A stretch of 64,000 nt of DNA from Candidatus Dormiibacter sp. (GCA_025450495.1 JANWHI010000070.1:21214-85213); one strand, 5' to 3'. Numbered from the stretch's first letter, positions 25,133 to 36,601 are shown. The notes: generated by a model not told the origin, from the letters alone. Program-made: numbers and translations.

Positions 25133-26787
25133 GTGAGCACTGATACGCAGACACCGGCTCGGGTTGATTCGCCGGCTCCCTGGCGGGCGGCGGCGGAGGA
25201 CGATATCGCGGCGCTGGCGGCCAGCAAAGACACCTGGGCGCGCATGCCGATCGCCGGCAGGATCGAGCTGCTGCGAACGCTTGCGTCCAACACCTCTTGC
25301 CACGCTGAGCGCTGGGTGCGTGCCGCCTGCGGCGCCAAGGGCTTGGAGCTGACCTCGACTCTGGCCGGTGAGGAGTGGACGTCGGGCCGTGGGCGCTTCT
25401 GTTCAGTATCAACCGGCTGATCGAGACGTTGACCGCCGTCGCCGAGAGCGCACACCGCGTCTGCCGAGCAGGCGCGTGCATTCGCGCCCCGATGGCCAGG
25501 TCGTTGTTGACGTCTTCCCGCAGAGCACCTGGGACAGGCTGCTGCTCAACGGCGTCAGCGCGCAGGTCTGGATGCAGCACGGGGTCACCGCGCGCAACCT
25601 CGCCGACACCATGGCGGTGTTCTACAAGCAGCGCCGACCCCAGGGGAGCGGTGGTGCTTGTGCTTGGAGCTGGGAACATCGCCGGCATCGCTCCGCTCGA
25701 CGTGCTCTACAAGCTGTTCGCAGAGGGACTGGTGTGTCTACTCAAGATGAACCCTGTCAATGAATATCTCGGCCCGATCTTCGAGGACATCTTCGCCGAC
25801 CTGGTCTCCGCGGGATTCGTCCGCTTTGCGTACGGCGGCGCCGAGGCCGGCGAGCGCCTCACCAGGCACGTGGGCATCGACGAGATTCACGTCACCGGTA
25901 GCAGCCGCACCCACGCCGCCATCGTCTTCGGCACGGGTGACGAGGGTGCGGCGCGCAAGGCGCGCACCGAACCGATCAGCACCAAGCCGATGAGCAGCGA
26001 GCTCGGCAACGTGAGCCCGACCATCATCGTGCCCGGACCGTGGTCGCAGCGCGATCTCCGTTTCCAGGCAGCCCATATCGCCACCCAGAAGCTGCACAAC
26101 GCCGGCTTCAACTGCATCGCCGCCCACGTGGTGATCACCAAGCAGGGCTGGTCGCTCGGCGAGCCGTTGCTGCGCGAGGTCGCCCGGGTGATGTCGGCAA
26201 CGGCCATGCGGCCGGCCTATTACCCCGGTGCGGCTCAGCGTCAGCAGTCGTTGGCGCAGGCCCATCCGCGAGCAGAGACACTCGGCGGTGACGACGATGC
26301 GCCGACAACGCTGATCACCGGGCTGGACAGCAACGATGCGGCTGAGGTGTGTTTTCGCAGCGCGTTCGCGGCGGTTCTGTGCGCCACCAGCCTCAGCGCC
26401 GGGGACGTCGACGACTACCTCGAGCGCGCCGTGGATTTCTGCAACGAGTCGCTGTGGGGTACGCTGGGGGCCAATATCATCATCCACCCCACCACGGCGC
26501 GGTTGCATGCGGCCGCGCTCGATCGCGCCATCGCACGACTTCGCTACGGCTGCATCGGGGTCAACGCATGGACAGGCGTCGGCTTCCTGCTCACCCAGGC
26601 GAGCTGGGGTGCGTTCCCCGGCTACCCACGCAGCCTTGCTCACGGTCGGCCGACGCTGCTGCCCACCCCGCCGTGGTTCGTGACCCATCGCCGCGCGCAC
26701 CTGGTCGGTGAACAACTCACCCGTTTCGAGGCCGATCACGCCATCAGGCGCGTCCCCGGCATCTTCGCGGCGGCGCTTCGCAGTTGA
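25133..26787 (+). pseudogene. Aldehyde dehydrogenase-family gene with three frame disruptions
   Basis: Starting from a GTG behind a strong AGGAGG, the reading frame encodes an N-terminal part up to about 25387. It continues in a second frame (WALLFSINRLIETL) to about 25458, in a third (RPDGQVVVDVFPQSTWDRLL) to about 25645, and then in the second frame again to the stop at 26787. The long last part carries the NAD-binding VLVLGAGNIAGIAPLDVLYK, IHVTGSSRTHAAIVFG, SSELGNVSPTIIVPG and the catalytic-cysteine region NAGFNCIAAHVVI. All breaks can be explained by one or two bases missing in C or G runs, so either recent decay or sequencing error is possible. Intact, it would oxidise an aldehyde to an acid or acyl-CoA. 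Exact break points are approximate. Confidence 0.75.
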
Positions 26788-26797
26788 ACCATCGCCG

Positions 26798-27310
26798 ATG
26801 AGCGAGGAGATGACCCCCGGCGATCGCTTCCACGATCCGCGGGCCTGGGGCGCCAGCGACCTCACCGGTCCGCACGTGTGGCGCACGCTCGACTACCGGC
26901 GCACCGACTGGCAGCCGGGCTCCACGACCATCGAGTGGCAGGCAACAGCCGACTACTGCTTTCCGACCGCCGGCGGGCCGGTCGTGCACGGCGGGCTGGT
27001 CACCGCGCTGCTCGACTCGGCGATGGGCGGCGCCTGCTGGACGCTGCTCGACAACGACCAGGTGTTCCTGACCGCGGACCTGAGCGTTGAATTCCTCCGA
27101 GTGTCCAGGCCGGAGCTTCTGCGGGCTGTGGGCACGGTCATCCGTCGCACCCGGCGGGTGATGTTCTGCTCGGCGGAGATGCGCAGCGCCGATGATCGCC
27201 TGCTCGCCACGAGCCGGTGCACGCAGCTGGTGCTTCCCGATTCGGGTCCCTTCGGTCGGCACGCGGCGCCCGATGCCACTGGCGCGCCACCGCAGGACGC
27301 GCGTGGCTGA
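26798..27310 (+). CDS. PaaI-like hotdog thioesterase
   Basis: 170 residues with the hotdog core CFPTAGGPVVHGGLVTALLD, the HGG loop and following helix being typical of PaaI-type acyl-CoA thioesterases. Later come FLTADLSVEFLRVSRPELL and VMFCSAEMRSADDRLLA. It probably hydrolyses an acyl- or aryl-CoA to free CoA. The ATG at 26798 lies 11 nt after the aldehyde dehydrogenase stop; its own stop overlaps the following ligase by 8 nt, so the genes form one operon. Confidence 0.83.
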   Translation: MSEEMTPGDRFHDPRAWGASDLTGPHVWRTLDYRRTDWQPGSTTIEWQATADYCFPTAGGPVVHGGLVTALLDSAMGGACWTLLDNDQVFLTADLSVEFLRVSRPELLRAVGTVIRRTRRVMFCSAEMRSADDRLLATSRCTQLVLPDSGPFGRHAAPDATGAPPQDARG

Positions 27311-28850
27311 GGCGCACAACCTCGCGGTGCTGGCGGAGAGCACGCAGGAGCGCCTCGGTGACCACGACGCGCTGGTGTTCGAGGGACGGACATTCCGATC
27401 AGGTGAACTGGCCGAACGGAGCCGGCGCGCGGCGGGTGGGCTCGCCGATCTCGGGGTAGGGCTGGGCGATCGCGTCGTCGTGCTGATGGCCAACTGCCCC
27501 GAGGTGGTGATCACGTACAACGCGGTATGGCGCGCCGGCGCGGTGGTCACCCCGGTCGTGTTCCTGGTGACCGCGGATGAGCTGCGCCACATCCTGGTTG
27601 ACTCTGGCGCGGTCATCGTGGTGACCTCCGGGGAGCTGCTCGCCACCGTCCTGGCCGCAACCGATGGTGTCGCCACAGTGCGCCACGTTGTCGTGGCCGG
27701 TGCCTACGCGGCCCCGCCGGGCACAGCAGCAGGTCCGCGTCCGCTCGACTTCGGCGACCTCGAGAGTGGCGATGAACGACGTCTGGTCGACCGCGACGAC
27801 GGGAAGCTGGCGGCGCTGATGTACACGGGCGGCACCACCGGCCGTGCCAAGGGCGTCGCCCTGAGTCACGGCAATCTCTGGTCGTGCGCCAAGAGCCTGT
27901 GGGAGACGACCTACGTTCCCGGTTTGACCCGGGTGCTGGTGCCACTGCCCCTGTCGCACGCGTACGGCATGATCGTCACCGTTGTCGGCATGCACGCTGT
28001 CGAGCCGGGCCTGGCGGTCATCCAGCGCTGGTTCAATCCCGGCGAATGGGTGTCGCTGGCACAGCAGTGGCATGCCCAACGATCCGCGCTGGTGCCGGCG
28101 ATGGTGCAGATGCTGCTCGGCGAGCCCCTGGAGGACGCGGATCTCAGCTCACTCCGCTACGTCGGCAGCGGCGCGGCGCCGCTGTCGATGGACGTGCTCG
28201 CCGAGTTCGAGCGCCGCGTGCCATCCGCGGAGATCCTCGAGGGATACGGCTGCACCGAGACGTCCGCGGTGATCTCGTCCACCCCGCCGGGGCGGCGGCG
28301 ACTCGGCAGCGTCGGACTGCCGATCGCCGGGTGCACGGTGCAGATCCTGGCCGACGACGACTCGCCGCTCCCAGTTGGCGATGACGGTGAGATCTGTGTG
28401 CGCAGTCCGTTTGTCATGGCCGGTTACTGGAACGCTGAGGAGGAGACCGCCACTGCGCTTCGCGGCGACTGGCTGCACACCGGCGACATCGGTCACCTCG
28501 ATTCGGATGGCTACCTGTACGTCGTCGATCGCAAGAAGGACCTGATCCTTCGGGGTGGGTTCAACGTCTTCCCGCGCGACGTCGAGGACGTGATGCTGTC
28601 TCACCCGCAGGTCGCCATGGCCGGCGTTGTGGGCAGACCCGACCAACGGCTTGGCGAGGAGGTGGTGGCCTTCATCAGCCTGCGCCCCGGCGCAACCGTG
28701 GATGTCGACGACCTGATCGCGTACGCCCGCGCCAAACTGGCGCCCACCAAGTACCCGCGCGAGATACGTCTGCTCGACAGCGTGCCGCTGACCAGTGTCG
28801 GCAAGCTCGACCGCAAGGCACTGCGCCGACTGGTCACCATTCCCACCTGA
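27303..28850 (+). CDS. AMP-dependent acyl-CoA synthetase/ligase
   Basis: 515 residues of the adenylate-forming family. Motifs: the phosphate-binding MYTGGTTGRAKGVALSH, YGCTETSAV, the hinge GDWLHTGDIGHLDSDGYLYV followed by DRKKDLI, and the C-terminal lysine in TSVGKLDRKALR. It is closest to medium- or long-chain acyl-CoA ligases of FadD type. The GTG at 27303 overlaps the thioesterase. With two acyl-CoA dehydrogenases behind it, it likely feeds a dedicated beta-oxidation of a fatty, branched or alicyclic acid. Confidence 0.88.
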   Translation: MAEAHNLAVLAESTQERLGDHDALVFEGRTFRSGELAERSRRAAGGLADLGVGLGDRVVVLMANCPEVVITYNAVWRAGAVVTPVVFLVTADELRHILVDSGAVIVVTSGELLATVLAATDGVATVRHVVVAGAYAAPPGTAAGPRPLDFGDLESGDERRLVDRDDGKLAALMYTGGTTGRAKGVALSHGNLWSCAKSLWETTYVPGLTRVLVPLPLSHAYGMIVTVVGMHAVEPGLAVIQRWFNPGEWVSLAQQWHAQRSALVPAMVQMLLGEPLEDADLSSLRYVGSGAAPLSMDVLAEFERRVPSAEILEGYGCTETSAVISSTPPGRRRLGSVGLPIAGCTVQILADDDSPLPVGDDGEICVRSPFVMAGYWNAEEETATALRGDWLHTGDIGHLDSDGYLYVVDRKKDLILRGGFNVFPRDVEDVMLSHPQVAMAGVVGRPDQRLGEEVVAFISLRPGATVDVDDLIAYARAKLAPTKYPREIRLLDSVPLTSVGKLDRKALRRLVTIPT

Positions 28851-28884
28851 GTCGCCAACCGGCCATGAGGTACGCTGCGGCGCC

Positions 28885-30018
28885 GTGGACTTGAGCCTGA
28901 CGCCCGCCGAGCTCGCATTCCGCGACGAGCTTCGCGAGTGGCTCGTCGCGCACCATCCCGGGCCGGATCCCGCGGACACCGAAGGGTCGATCGACCACCG
29001 CCTTGGTTGGCAGAGAACCCTCTTCGACGCGGGGTACTCGGGGATCTCATGGCCGCGCGAGCATGGCGGGCGGGGAGCGACACTGATGGAGCAGGCGATC
29101 TTCAACGAGGAGCTGGTCCGCGCCCGGGCTCCGTCGCCCGCAAATGTCATCGGGCTAGTGATGGGCGGCCCGGTGATCATCACCCACGGAACCGACGATC
29201 AGCGCGCGCGCTTCCTGGCGCCGATCCTCAGAGGTGAGGAGATCTGGTGCCAGGGTTTCAGCGAACCGAACGCCGGCAGCGACCTGGCAGCTTTGACCAC
29301 CCAGGCGGTGCGCGACGACAACGGATGGAGGATCAACGGTCAGAAGGTGTGGACATCCTTTGCGCACCGAGCCACGTGGTGCATGTTGCTCGCCAAGACC
29401 GGGGGCGGCGACCGTCATCGCAATCTCACCTTCTTCATCTGCAATATGAAGCAGCCCGGCGTCGAGGTGCGGCCACTCCGCCAGGCCACCGGTGACTCCG
29501 AGTTCAACGAGATCTTCTTCAACGACGCTCGTGTCCCGGACGAGAACGTGGTCGGTGCTGTCGGTGACGGCTGGAAGGTCGCAATCACAACTCTCATGTT
29601 CGAGCGCGCCGGGCTCAGCGCGGCGTCAGCTCTGGCAATTCAGCTCAAGCTCGACGAGCTCGCCGAGCTGATCCGCGCCCGAGGGCGACAGCACGACGTC
29701 ACCCTGAGCCGGCGGCTCAGCGCCCTGGTGGTGGCCACCGAGACGATGCGCCTCAACGGCTACCGTGGACTGTCTCGGGTCATCGAGCACGGCGTCCCCG
29801 GACCCGAGGGTTCGCTGGCCAAGATCCAGTGGGCGGACATCAACCAGCGCATCGGCGAGCTGGCCATGGACGTTCTCGGCGGCGAGGCTCTGGTCACCGA
29901 CCCGGTGTGGACGCGCTGGATGCTGCGCGCCCGCGCCAACTCGATCGAGGGGGGCACATCCGAGATCCAGCGAAACATCCTCGCCGAACGCGTTCTCAAC
30001 CTTCCGCGGATGCGCTGA
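28885..30018 (+). CDS. Acyl-CoA dehydrogenase, larger subunit of a probable heteromeric pair
   Basis: 377 residues with WCQGFSEPNAGSDLAAL, INGQKVWTSFAHRATWCMLL and the C-terminal SIEGGTSEIQRNILAERVL. The last segment keeps the Glu and GTSEIQ of active acyl-CoA dehydrogenases. The GTG start at 28885 gives the normal N-terminus (VDLSLTPAELAFRDELREW). It is followed after 9 nt by a shorter homologue. Adjacent unequal pairs of this kind form alpha2beta2 enzymes in mycobacterial steroid degradation (ChsE type); assembly with the neighbour is an inference. Confidence 0.88.
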   Translation: MDLSLTPAELAFRDELREWLVAHHPGPDPADTEGSIDHRLGWQRTLFDAGYSGISWPREHGGRGATLMEQAIFNEELVRARAPSPANVIGLVMGGPVIITHGTDDQRARFLAPILRGEEIWCQGFSEPNAGSDLAALTTQAVRDDNGWRINGQKVWTSFAHRATWCMLLAKTGGGDRHRNLTFFICNMKQPGVEVRPLRQATGDSEFNEIFFNDARVPDENVVGAVGDGWKVAITTLMFERAGLSAASALAIQLKLDELAELIRARGRQHDVTLSRRLSALVVATETMRLNGYRGLSRVIEHGVPGPEGSLAKIQWADINQRIGELAMDVLGGEALVTDPVWTRWMLRARANSIEGGTSEIQRNILAERVLNLPRMR

Positions 30019-30027
30019 GAACGGCTG

Positions 30028-31038
30028 ATGAGGTTCGATCTCACCGACGACCAGCGCGCGGTCCGCGACGCCATCGACGAGCTCTGCCGGACGCGCTACA
30101 GCTCCGTGAGCGCCCGCGGCTATGGCTGCGGCGAGGATGATGGTTCGGCCCTGTGGCACGAGCTGGTCGCATCCGGGTGGACGGGTGTGGCGGTCTCCGA
30201 GGAGCACGGCGGTCAGGGGCTGGGCACCGTCGAGCTGACACTGGTGTGCGAGGGCCTTGGTCGCGCGCTGGCGCCGGCAACGTTCTTCGGCAACGCCGCT
30301 GCCGCGATGCTGGTCGCCGCTGCTGGAGACGAGGCGCAGCAGAAGCGCTGGCTTCGCGGGTTCGCCAGCGGCGAGGCGCGCGGGGCGCTGGGCAGTCTGC
30401 AGGCGGACGGCAGCGCCCTCGCCTACGACGCCGAAGGAGCCGCGGCGCTCGTGCTGGTGGCGCCGGGTCGGGCGGCGATCGCGGCCGCCGACGCCTGCAC
30501 CTTCGAGAAGACGGATGGCGTCGACATCACGCGCAGGCTGACCCGGGTGAGGCTCGGCGCCGTGGACGATCTGCGCGGCGACGTCGACGCCGCTGTCGAC
30601 CGCGTCGAGGTTGCACTCAGCGCGGAGCTGGTCGGCGTCGCCAACCGGGCGATGGATCTCGCCGTCGAGCATGCGCGCACCCGCCAGCAGTTCGGCCAGC
30701 CGATCGGCGTCCACCAGGCCGTGTCGCACCGCTGCGCCGACATGCTGCTCGACGTCGAGAGCGCACGCTCAGCCGTTCTCTGCGCCGCCTGGACCGCGGA
30801 CAACCACCCCCAAGCTCTGCCGTTCGCTGCATCCGTCGCCAAGGTGGCCGCGGCGCAGAGCGCGTGGCGAACCACGACGGGCTCTCTGCAGGTCCACGGC
30901 GGCATCGGCTTCACGTGGGAGCACGACTGTCACCTTCTTCTGCGACGCGCAGTCGCGTCAGGACACCTCCTCGGCAGCGCTGAATGGCACCTCGACCGGG
31001 TCGCCGCCCAGCGCGGGCTCGGTCCCGCCGCAGCCTAG
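30028..31038 (+). CDS. Acyl-CoA dehydrogenase homologue, smaller partner subunit
   Basis: 336 residues starting MRFDLTDDQRAVRDAI, with ARTRQQFGQPIGVHQAVSHR and HGGIGFTWEHDCHLLLRRA near the end. The C-terminal EGTSEIQ-type segment with the usual catalytic Glu is absent, as in the non-catalytic subunits of heteromeric acyl-CoA dehydrogenases. Its stop codon lies in a CTAG that also provides the stop of the opposing histidine kinase gene. Confidence 0.85.
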   Translation: MRFDLTDDQRAVRDAIDELCRTRYSSVSARGYGCGEDDGSALWHELVASGWTGVAVSEEHGGQGLGTVELTLVCEGLGRALAPATFFGNAAAAMLVAAAGDEAQQKRWLRGFASGEARGALGSLQADGSALAYDAEGAAALVLVAPGRAAIAAADACTFEKTDGVDITRRLTRVRLGAVDDLRGDVDAAVDRVEVALSAELVGVANRAMDLAVEHARTRQQFGQPIGVHQAVSHRCADMLLDVESARSAVLCAAWTADNHPQALPFAASVAKVAAAQSAWRTTTGSLQVHGGIGFTWEHDCHLLLRRAVASGHLLGSAEWHLDRVAAQRGLGPAAA

Positions 31039-32159
31039 GGCGAGGGAATCGTCAGCGTCACCTCGGTGCCGCCACCTGATGGGCTCGCCGCCGCCACCGC
31101 GCCGCCGTGAGCCTCGACGATGTCGCGCACGATCGACAGCCCCAGCCCCGACCCAGCCGAGTCGGCGCCCTTGACGAAGCGGTCGAACACGCGGGGCAGC
31201 AGCTCCGGGTTGATGCCGCTGCCGCTATCGCTGACGGTGATCCGCACATCCGGTCCCGCTCTGGTTGCGGAGATATGCACGATTCCGCCGGCGGGCGTGT
31301 GGCGCAGAGCGTTGCCGACGAGGTTGGCGAGAACGCTGCGCAATCGAACCGAGTCCGCATCGATGGTGAGGCCGGCAGGGTCGATCACAGCGGCGAGCTC
31401 GACGCGCGCAACGGCCGCAGCCTCCCGGAACGCGGCGAAGGTGTCGTCGACGAGGATCCCGACGTCGATCTGTTCTCTGCGCAGCTGCAGGGCGCCGGCT
31501 TCGGCCAGCGCCAGGATGCGAAGGTCGTCGACAAGCACCTCGAGCGTGCGCGCCGCCGCGAGCACCGGCCGGAGGTGCTCGGCGTCCGCAGCATAGACGC
31601 CGTCGACGATCCCCTCCGCCTGGCCGCGGATCACGGTGATCGGCGTGCGCAGCTCGTGGGCGACGTCGGCGAGCACCGATCGGCGGCGCGCCTCGTCGGC
31701 CTCGAGGCGGCTGCTCATGGCGTTGAACGCGCGAGCCACCGATCGCAGCTCGCTGGGGCCACGCACCGGAACGCGAGCAGAGTAGTCACCGGACTCGATG
31801 CGCTGCGCGGCCTCGACGATGCGCGTCGCAGGCGCGGTCAGCCGGCGCAGACCCGCCGCGGCCACCAACACTGCGCCGATGCCCAACACAAGCACCACCC
31901 CGGAGATGGTCCGCGCAAACGGTGCCGAGCCCACCGCTCCGGTGACGCTGAGCAGCAGCCACACCAGGGCAGTACCGGTGCCCGCGAGGACGAGCAGCAG
32001 GGCCAGCACGGCACAGCCGACGCGGCGCGCCGCGTGTCTGCCGTGCCGTCGCCAATCCTCACCGCGCTGCGGTGGCCAGGGGCGATCGTCCGGCCACCAC
32101 GGCGGCCGGGCGCGGCCCGAGCCATACCACTCCCTTCGGTCGCCACGACGCGGGCTCAC
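31035..32159 (-). CDS. Sensor histidine kinase with very short extracytoplasmic loop
   Basis: 374 residues. A basic, Trp/Pro-rich cytoplasmic N-terminus is followed by two membrane helices (about 48-70 and 84-104) with only about a dozen residues between them. Then come a HAMP domain (LTAPATRIVEAAQRIESGDY), the phospho-acceptor box LADVAHELRTPITVIRGQ and the ATPase boxes NLVGNALRHTPAGG, SDSGSGI and GSGLGLSIV. The lack of a periplasmic domain suggests sensing within the membrane or with help of a partner protein. GTG start overlaps the response-regulator stop (GTGA). Confidence 0.9.
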   Translation of the reverse strand: MSPRRGDRREWYGSGRARPPWWPDDRPWPPQRGEDWRRHGRHAARRVGCAVLALLLVLAGTGTALVWLLLSVTGAVGSAPFARTISGVVLVLGIGAVLVAAAGLRRLTAPATRIVEAAQRIESGDYSARVPVRGPSELRSVARAFNAMSSRLEADEARRRSVLADVAHELRTPITVIRGQAEGIVDGVYAADAEHLRPVLAAARTLEVLVDDLRILALAEAGALQLRREQIDVGILVDDTFAAFREAAAVARVELAAVIDPAGLTIDADSVRLRSVLANLVGNALRHTPAGGIVHISATRAGPDVRITVSDSGSGINPELLPRVFDRFVKGADSAGSGLGLSIVRDIVEAHGGAVAAASPSGGGTEVTLTIPSP

Positions 32160-32845
32160 CCCACTCTGTCCGCCAGCCGGTAGCCGACACCGAAGACCGT
32201 CTGGAGATGCTGCGGCGCATGCGGGTCAGTTTCGATCTTGCGGCGGATGTTCTTGACATGGGCGTCGATGGCCCGTTCGTAGGACTCAACCGCCACACCG
32301 CGGACAGCGTCGAGCAGCTGCGCGCGGGTGAAGACCCGGCCCGGCTGACGCGCCATGTGGAGCAGCAGGGCAAACTCCGTCGCGGTCAGCTCGACGCGAC
32401 GTCCGTCAACCACCGTCTCCATGCGCGGGACGTCCAGCTCGATGCTGTCGCCCACCTTGACCACGTCACCCTGCACCTGCCTCGCGTCGGTGCGGCGCAG
32501 CACGGCACGCACCCGGGCCACGACCTCGCGCGGGCTGAAGGGCTTGGTGACGTAGTCGTCAGCACCGAGCTCCAATCCCGAGACCCTGTCCGCCTCCTCG
32601 GTGCGCGCGGTCAGCATGATGATCGGCACCTCACCCTCGCGCCGCAGGGCGCGGGCCACGTCGAGGCCGTCCAGCCTGGGCAGCGTGAGGTCGAGGATGA
32701 TCAGGTCGGGTCTGTGCCGCCGTGCCGTCACCACGGCGGTGGCGCCATCGGCGGCCGTGAGCACCGCGAACCCGGCGCGCTCCAGGTAGTCGCGAAGGAT
32801 CCGCACGATCTCGGGTTCGTCATCGACGACGAGCACGCTCCTCAC
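32156..32845 (-). CDS. OmpR/PhoB-family response regulator
   Basis: 229 residues: a receiver domain (VVDDEPEIVRILRDYLERAG, phospho-acceptor Asp in IILDLTLPRLDG, Lys in VTKPFSPREV) and a C-terminal winged helix with ELTATEFALLLHMARQPGRV and VGYRLADRVG. It is cotranscribed with the histidine kinase. The GTG at 32845 puts the DD pair at the expected distance. Targets cannot be told; the small membrane protein gene just upstream is a likely operon member or target. Confidence 0.92.
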   Translation of the reverse strand: MRSVLVVDDEPEIVRILRDYLERAGFAVLTAADGATAVVTARRHRPDLIILDLTLPRLDGLDVARALRREGEVPIIMLTARTEEADRVSGLELGADDYVTKPFSPREVVARVRAVLRRTDARQVQGDVVKVGDSIELDVPRMETVVDGRRVELTATEFALLLHMARQPGRVFTRAQLLDAVRGVAVESYERAIDAHVKNIRRKIETDPHAPQHLQTVFGVGYRLADRVG

Positions 32846-32881
32846 TGGCGACCATCCTAGGGCTGCGCCACAGGTCGAGCC

Positions 32882-32900
32882 GGGACCGTGACGTGGTCCC
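32882..32900 (-). terminator. Hairpin between the small membrane protein gene and the response regulator
   Basis: GGGACC and GGTCCC form a perfect 6-bp stem with a 7-nt loop, extendable by GC pairs on both sides, 13 nt after the stop of the small membrane protein gene. No U-tract follows, so it may be an attenuator or RNA-stability element rather than a full terminator. Confidence 0.35.
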
Positions 32901-32912
32901 AGCCCGGCGGGG

Positions 32913-33224
32913 TCAGGCGCTGGCCGGCCGGCTCGCGGCGGACGGGTCGATCGGGATGTCGCCGTGAGCCTGGGTGTGCCAGGAGTCCAGCCGCTGCTCG
33001 AAACGGTCCCGCATGTGCGCGCGACCGCCGGGGTCGCGGTGCCCACCGGCGCCGCAGCTGAAACCACGGCGATGACGGCCACCGATGCCGAGGATGCGCG
33101 GCACGACCAGTGCGCCGACGAAGGTCAGCGCGGTGAATCCCGCGTCGTGGGTGGTGACCCCGACGGCGGTTGCCGCGGCGATGGCGACGAGCCCGAAGAG
33201 GCCACGAAGTTGACGGTTCTGCAT
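32913..33224 (-). CDS. Small membrane protein of unknown function next to two-component system
   Basis: 103 residues. The N-terminus forms one or two hydrophobic segments (LFGLVAIAAATAVGV and ALTFVGALVVPRILGI). A His/Gly/Arg-rich stretch with one cysteine (GGRHRRGFSCGAGGH) and an amphipathic tail MRDRFEQRLDSWHTQAHGD follow. An ATG with a GAGGGAGA ribosome site starts it. It precedes the response regulator in the same direction, so it may assist the loop-less histidine kinase or be regulated by it. The function is not recognised. Confidence 0.65.
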   Translation of the reverse strand: MQNRQLRGLFGLVAIAAATAVGVTTHDAGFTALTFVGALVVPRILGIGGRHRRGFSCGAGGHRDPGGRAHMRDRFEQRLDSWHTQAHGDIPIDPSAASRPASA

Positions 33225-33329
33225 GACGTTTCTCCCTCGAGAGTACGGGTTGACCTGTCCAGCAGCATGGCCGTGGCGTGTGCGCAGGATGTGAACGCCG
33301 CGCGGAGGTGTGTCGACCGTCGGGCCGCC

Positions 33330-34661
33330 TCAGCCGAGCAGGTCGCGAGCCACGGCGTCGTACAGCTCCACGGTGAGCCGCAACGACTCCTGGTCGACGC
33401 GCTCGTCGTTGCCGTGGAACATCGAGCTGTACTGCGCCAGCGTCATCGCGCGGCTGTACAGGGCCATGCCGTAGGCGGGGACCCCGAGCGCACGAAAGAA
33501 GCGCGCGTCGGTGCCGCCGGTGGTCAGTGAGGGGATGCAGGTGGCCTTCGGGTACACCGCGACGGCGGCACGGTTGATGGTTGCCCAGAGCGGCGTGTCG
33601 ATCGGCGATTCACTGGGCTCGTCACGCTGGATGATCTCGACGTCGACATCGCCGCGCAGCGACCCCATCGCCGCATCGAGCATCTCGAGCACGTCCTCGT
33701 CGTGCTGGCCGGGCACCTTGCGGACGTCGACCTCGAGGTCGACCCGTCCCGGGATGACGTTGGTCTTGCTGCCCCCCTGGATGACGTTGGGGCTGACGGT
33801 GAGGTGGGTCAGCGCGTGAGCGGTGGGGGCAAGCTCGCGGGGCAGCTGCTCGATGCCCTCCCAGATGCGGGAGGGATCGACCAGCGCCGCCGCGACGGGC
33901 TGGTCGAAGCCCATCCCCGCCACCCAGCGGCGCCACGCGTCGGTGATGTGCGCGGTGGGACGGTGCGCGGCGAGCCGGGTGACCACCTCGGCCGCCTTGA
34001 CCAGCGCGTTGTCGGCATGGAGCGGTCGCGAGCCGTGCCCCGGCGTGCCGTGCACGCGCAGGGACAGCCAGCAGATGCCCTTCTCGCCGACGCTGATGCC
34101 GATCCGCTCGCCGGCTGGGGTATGTTGCAGCACTCCGCCGTTCTCGGTGATCACGTAGTCACAGCGCACTGCTGCGCGCGCGTGCTCGACCAACCAGCCA
34201 GCCCCAAGGCCGCCGCCGGCCTCCTCGTCGGCGACAGCGAGGAAGAGCAGGCTACCCTGCAGGCGACGGCCTGACGCCGCCAGCCGGCGCGTGGCCACGG
34301 CCATCGAGGCGGTGAGGTTGAGCATGTCGATGGCGCCGCGACCCCACACCACCCCGTCGACCAGCTCGCCGCCCAGGGGATCGCGCTGCCAGCCCTCCGG
34401 CGCGAACGGAACGACGTCGGTGTGCCCCATCAGCATCAGCGTCGGCGCCGAGGGATCGGTTCCCGCGACGCGAGCCAGCAGCGAGGCGCGTCCCGGGTGC
34501 GATTCGAAGGTCGTCAACTCCACACCGGATCCGCGCACGTGGTCCGCGAGCAGGTCCGCGTTGCGCAGCTCCTGCCCCGAGTCGCGCGTACCGTCGTTGA
34601 CGCAACCGTTGCGGATCAGTCGCTGGAGCAGGTCGGTCACCTCGGCGACGATCTCAGACAT
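33330..34661 (-). CDS. M20/M25/M40-family metallopeptidase or deacylase
   Basis: 443 residues with the co-catalytic zinc site layout of the family. MLMGHTDVVP supplies His and Asp, DGVVWGRGAIDMLN the bridging Asp, and VADEEAGGG the catalytic Glu pair. GTPGHGSRPLHADN belongs to the dimerisation lid, and SLTTGGTDARFFR and MFHGNDERV lie near the C-terminus. Members hydrolyse N-acyl amino acids or peptides in the cytoplasm. Best described as an M20 peptidase, possibly an acetylornithine-deacetylase or succinyl-diaminopimelate-desuccinylase relative; not enough to name one. Confidence 0.88.
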   Translation of the reverse strand: MSEIVAEVTDLLQRLIRNGCVNDGTRDSGQELRNADLLADHVRGSGVELTTFESHPGRASLLARVAGTDPSAPTLMLMGHTDVVPFAPEGWQRDPLGGELVDGVVWGRGAIDMLNLTASMAVATRRLAASGRRLQGSLLFLAVADEEAGGGLGAGWLVEHARAAVRCDYVITENGGVLQHTPAGERIGISVGEKGICWLSLRVHGTPGHGSRPLHADNALVKAAEVVTRLAAHRPTAHITDAWRRWVAGMGFDQPVAAALVDPSRIWEGIEQLPRELAPTAHALTHLTVSPNVIQGGSKTNVIPGRVDLEVDVRKVPGQHDEDVLEMLDAAMGSLRGDVDVEIIQRDEPSESPIDTPLWATINRAAVAVYPKATCIPSLTTGGTDARFFRALGVPAYGMALYSRAMTLAQYSSMFHGNDERVDQESLRLTVELYDAVARDLLG

Positions 34662-34747
34662 CTCGACCGATGCTAGCGAAGAGAGGCCAGGACGTCGGCA
34701 ACACCGAGTGGGCCACCATAGCCCTCGTGCCAGCCCCTGTGGACCCC

Positions 34748-36601
<1,854 letters not shown>

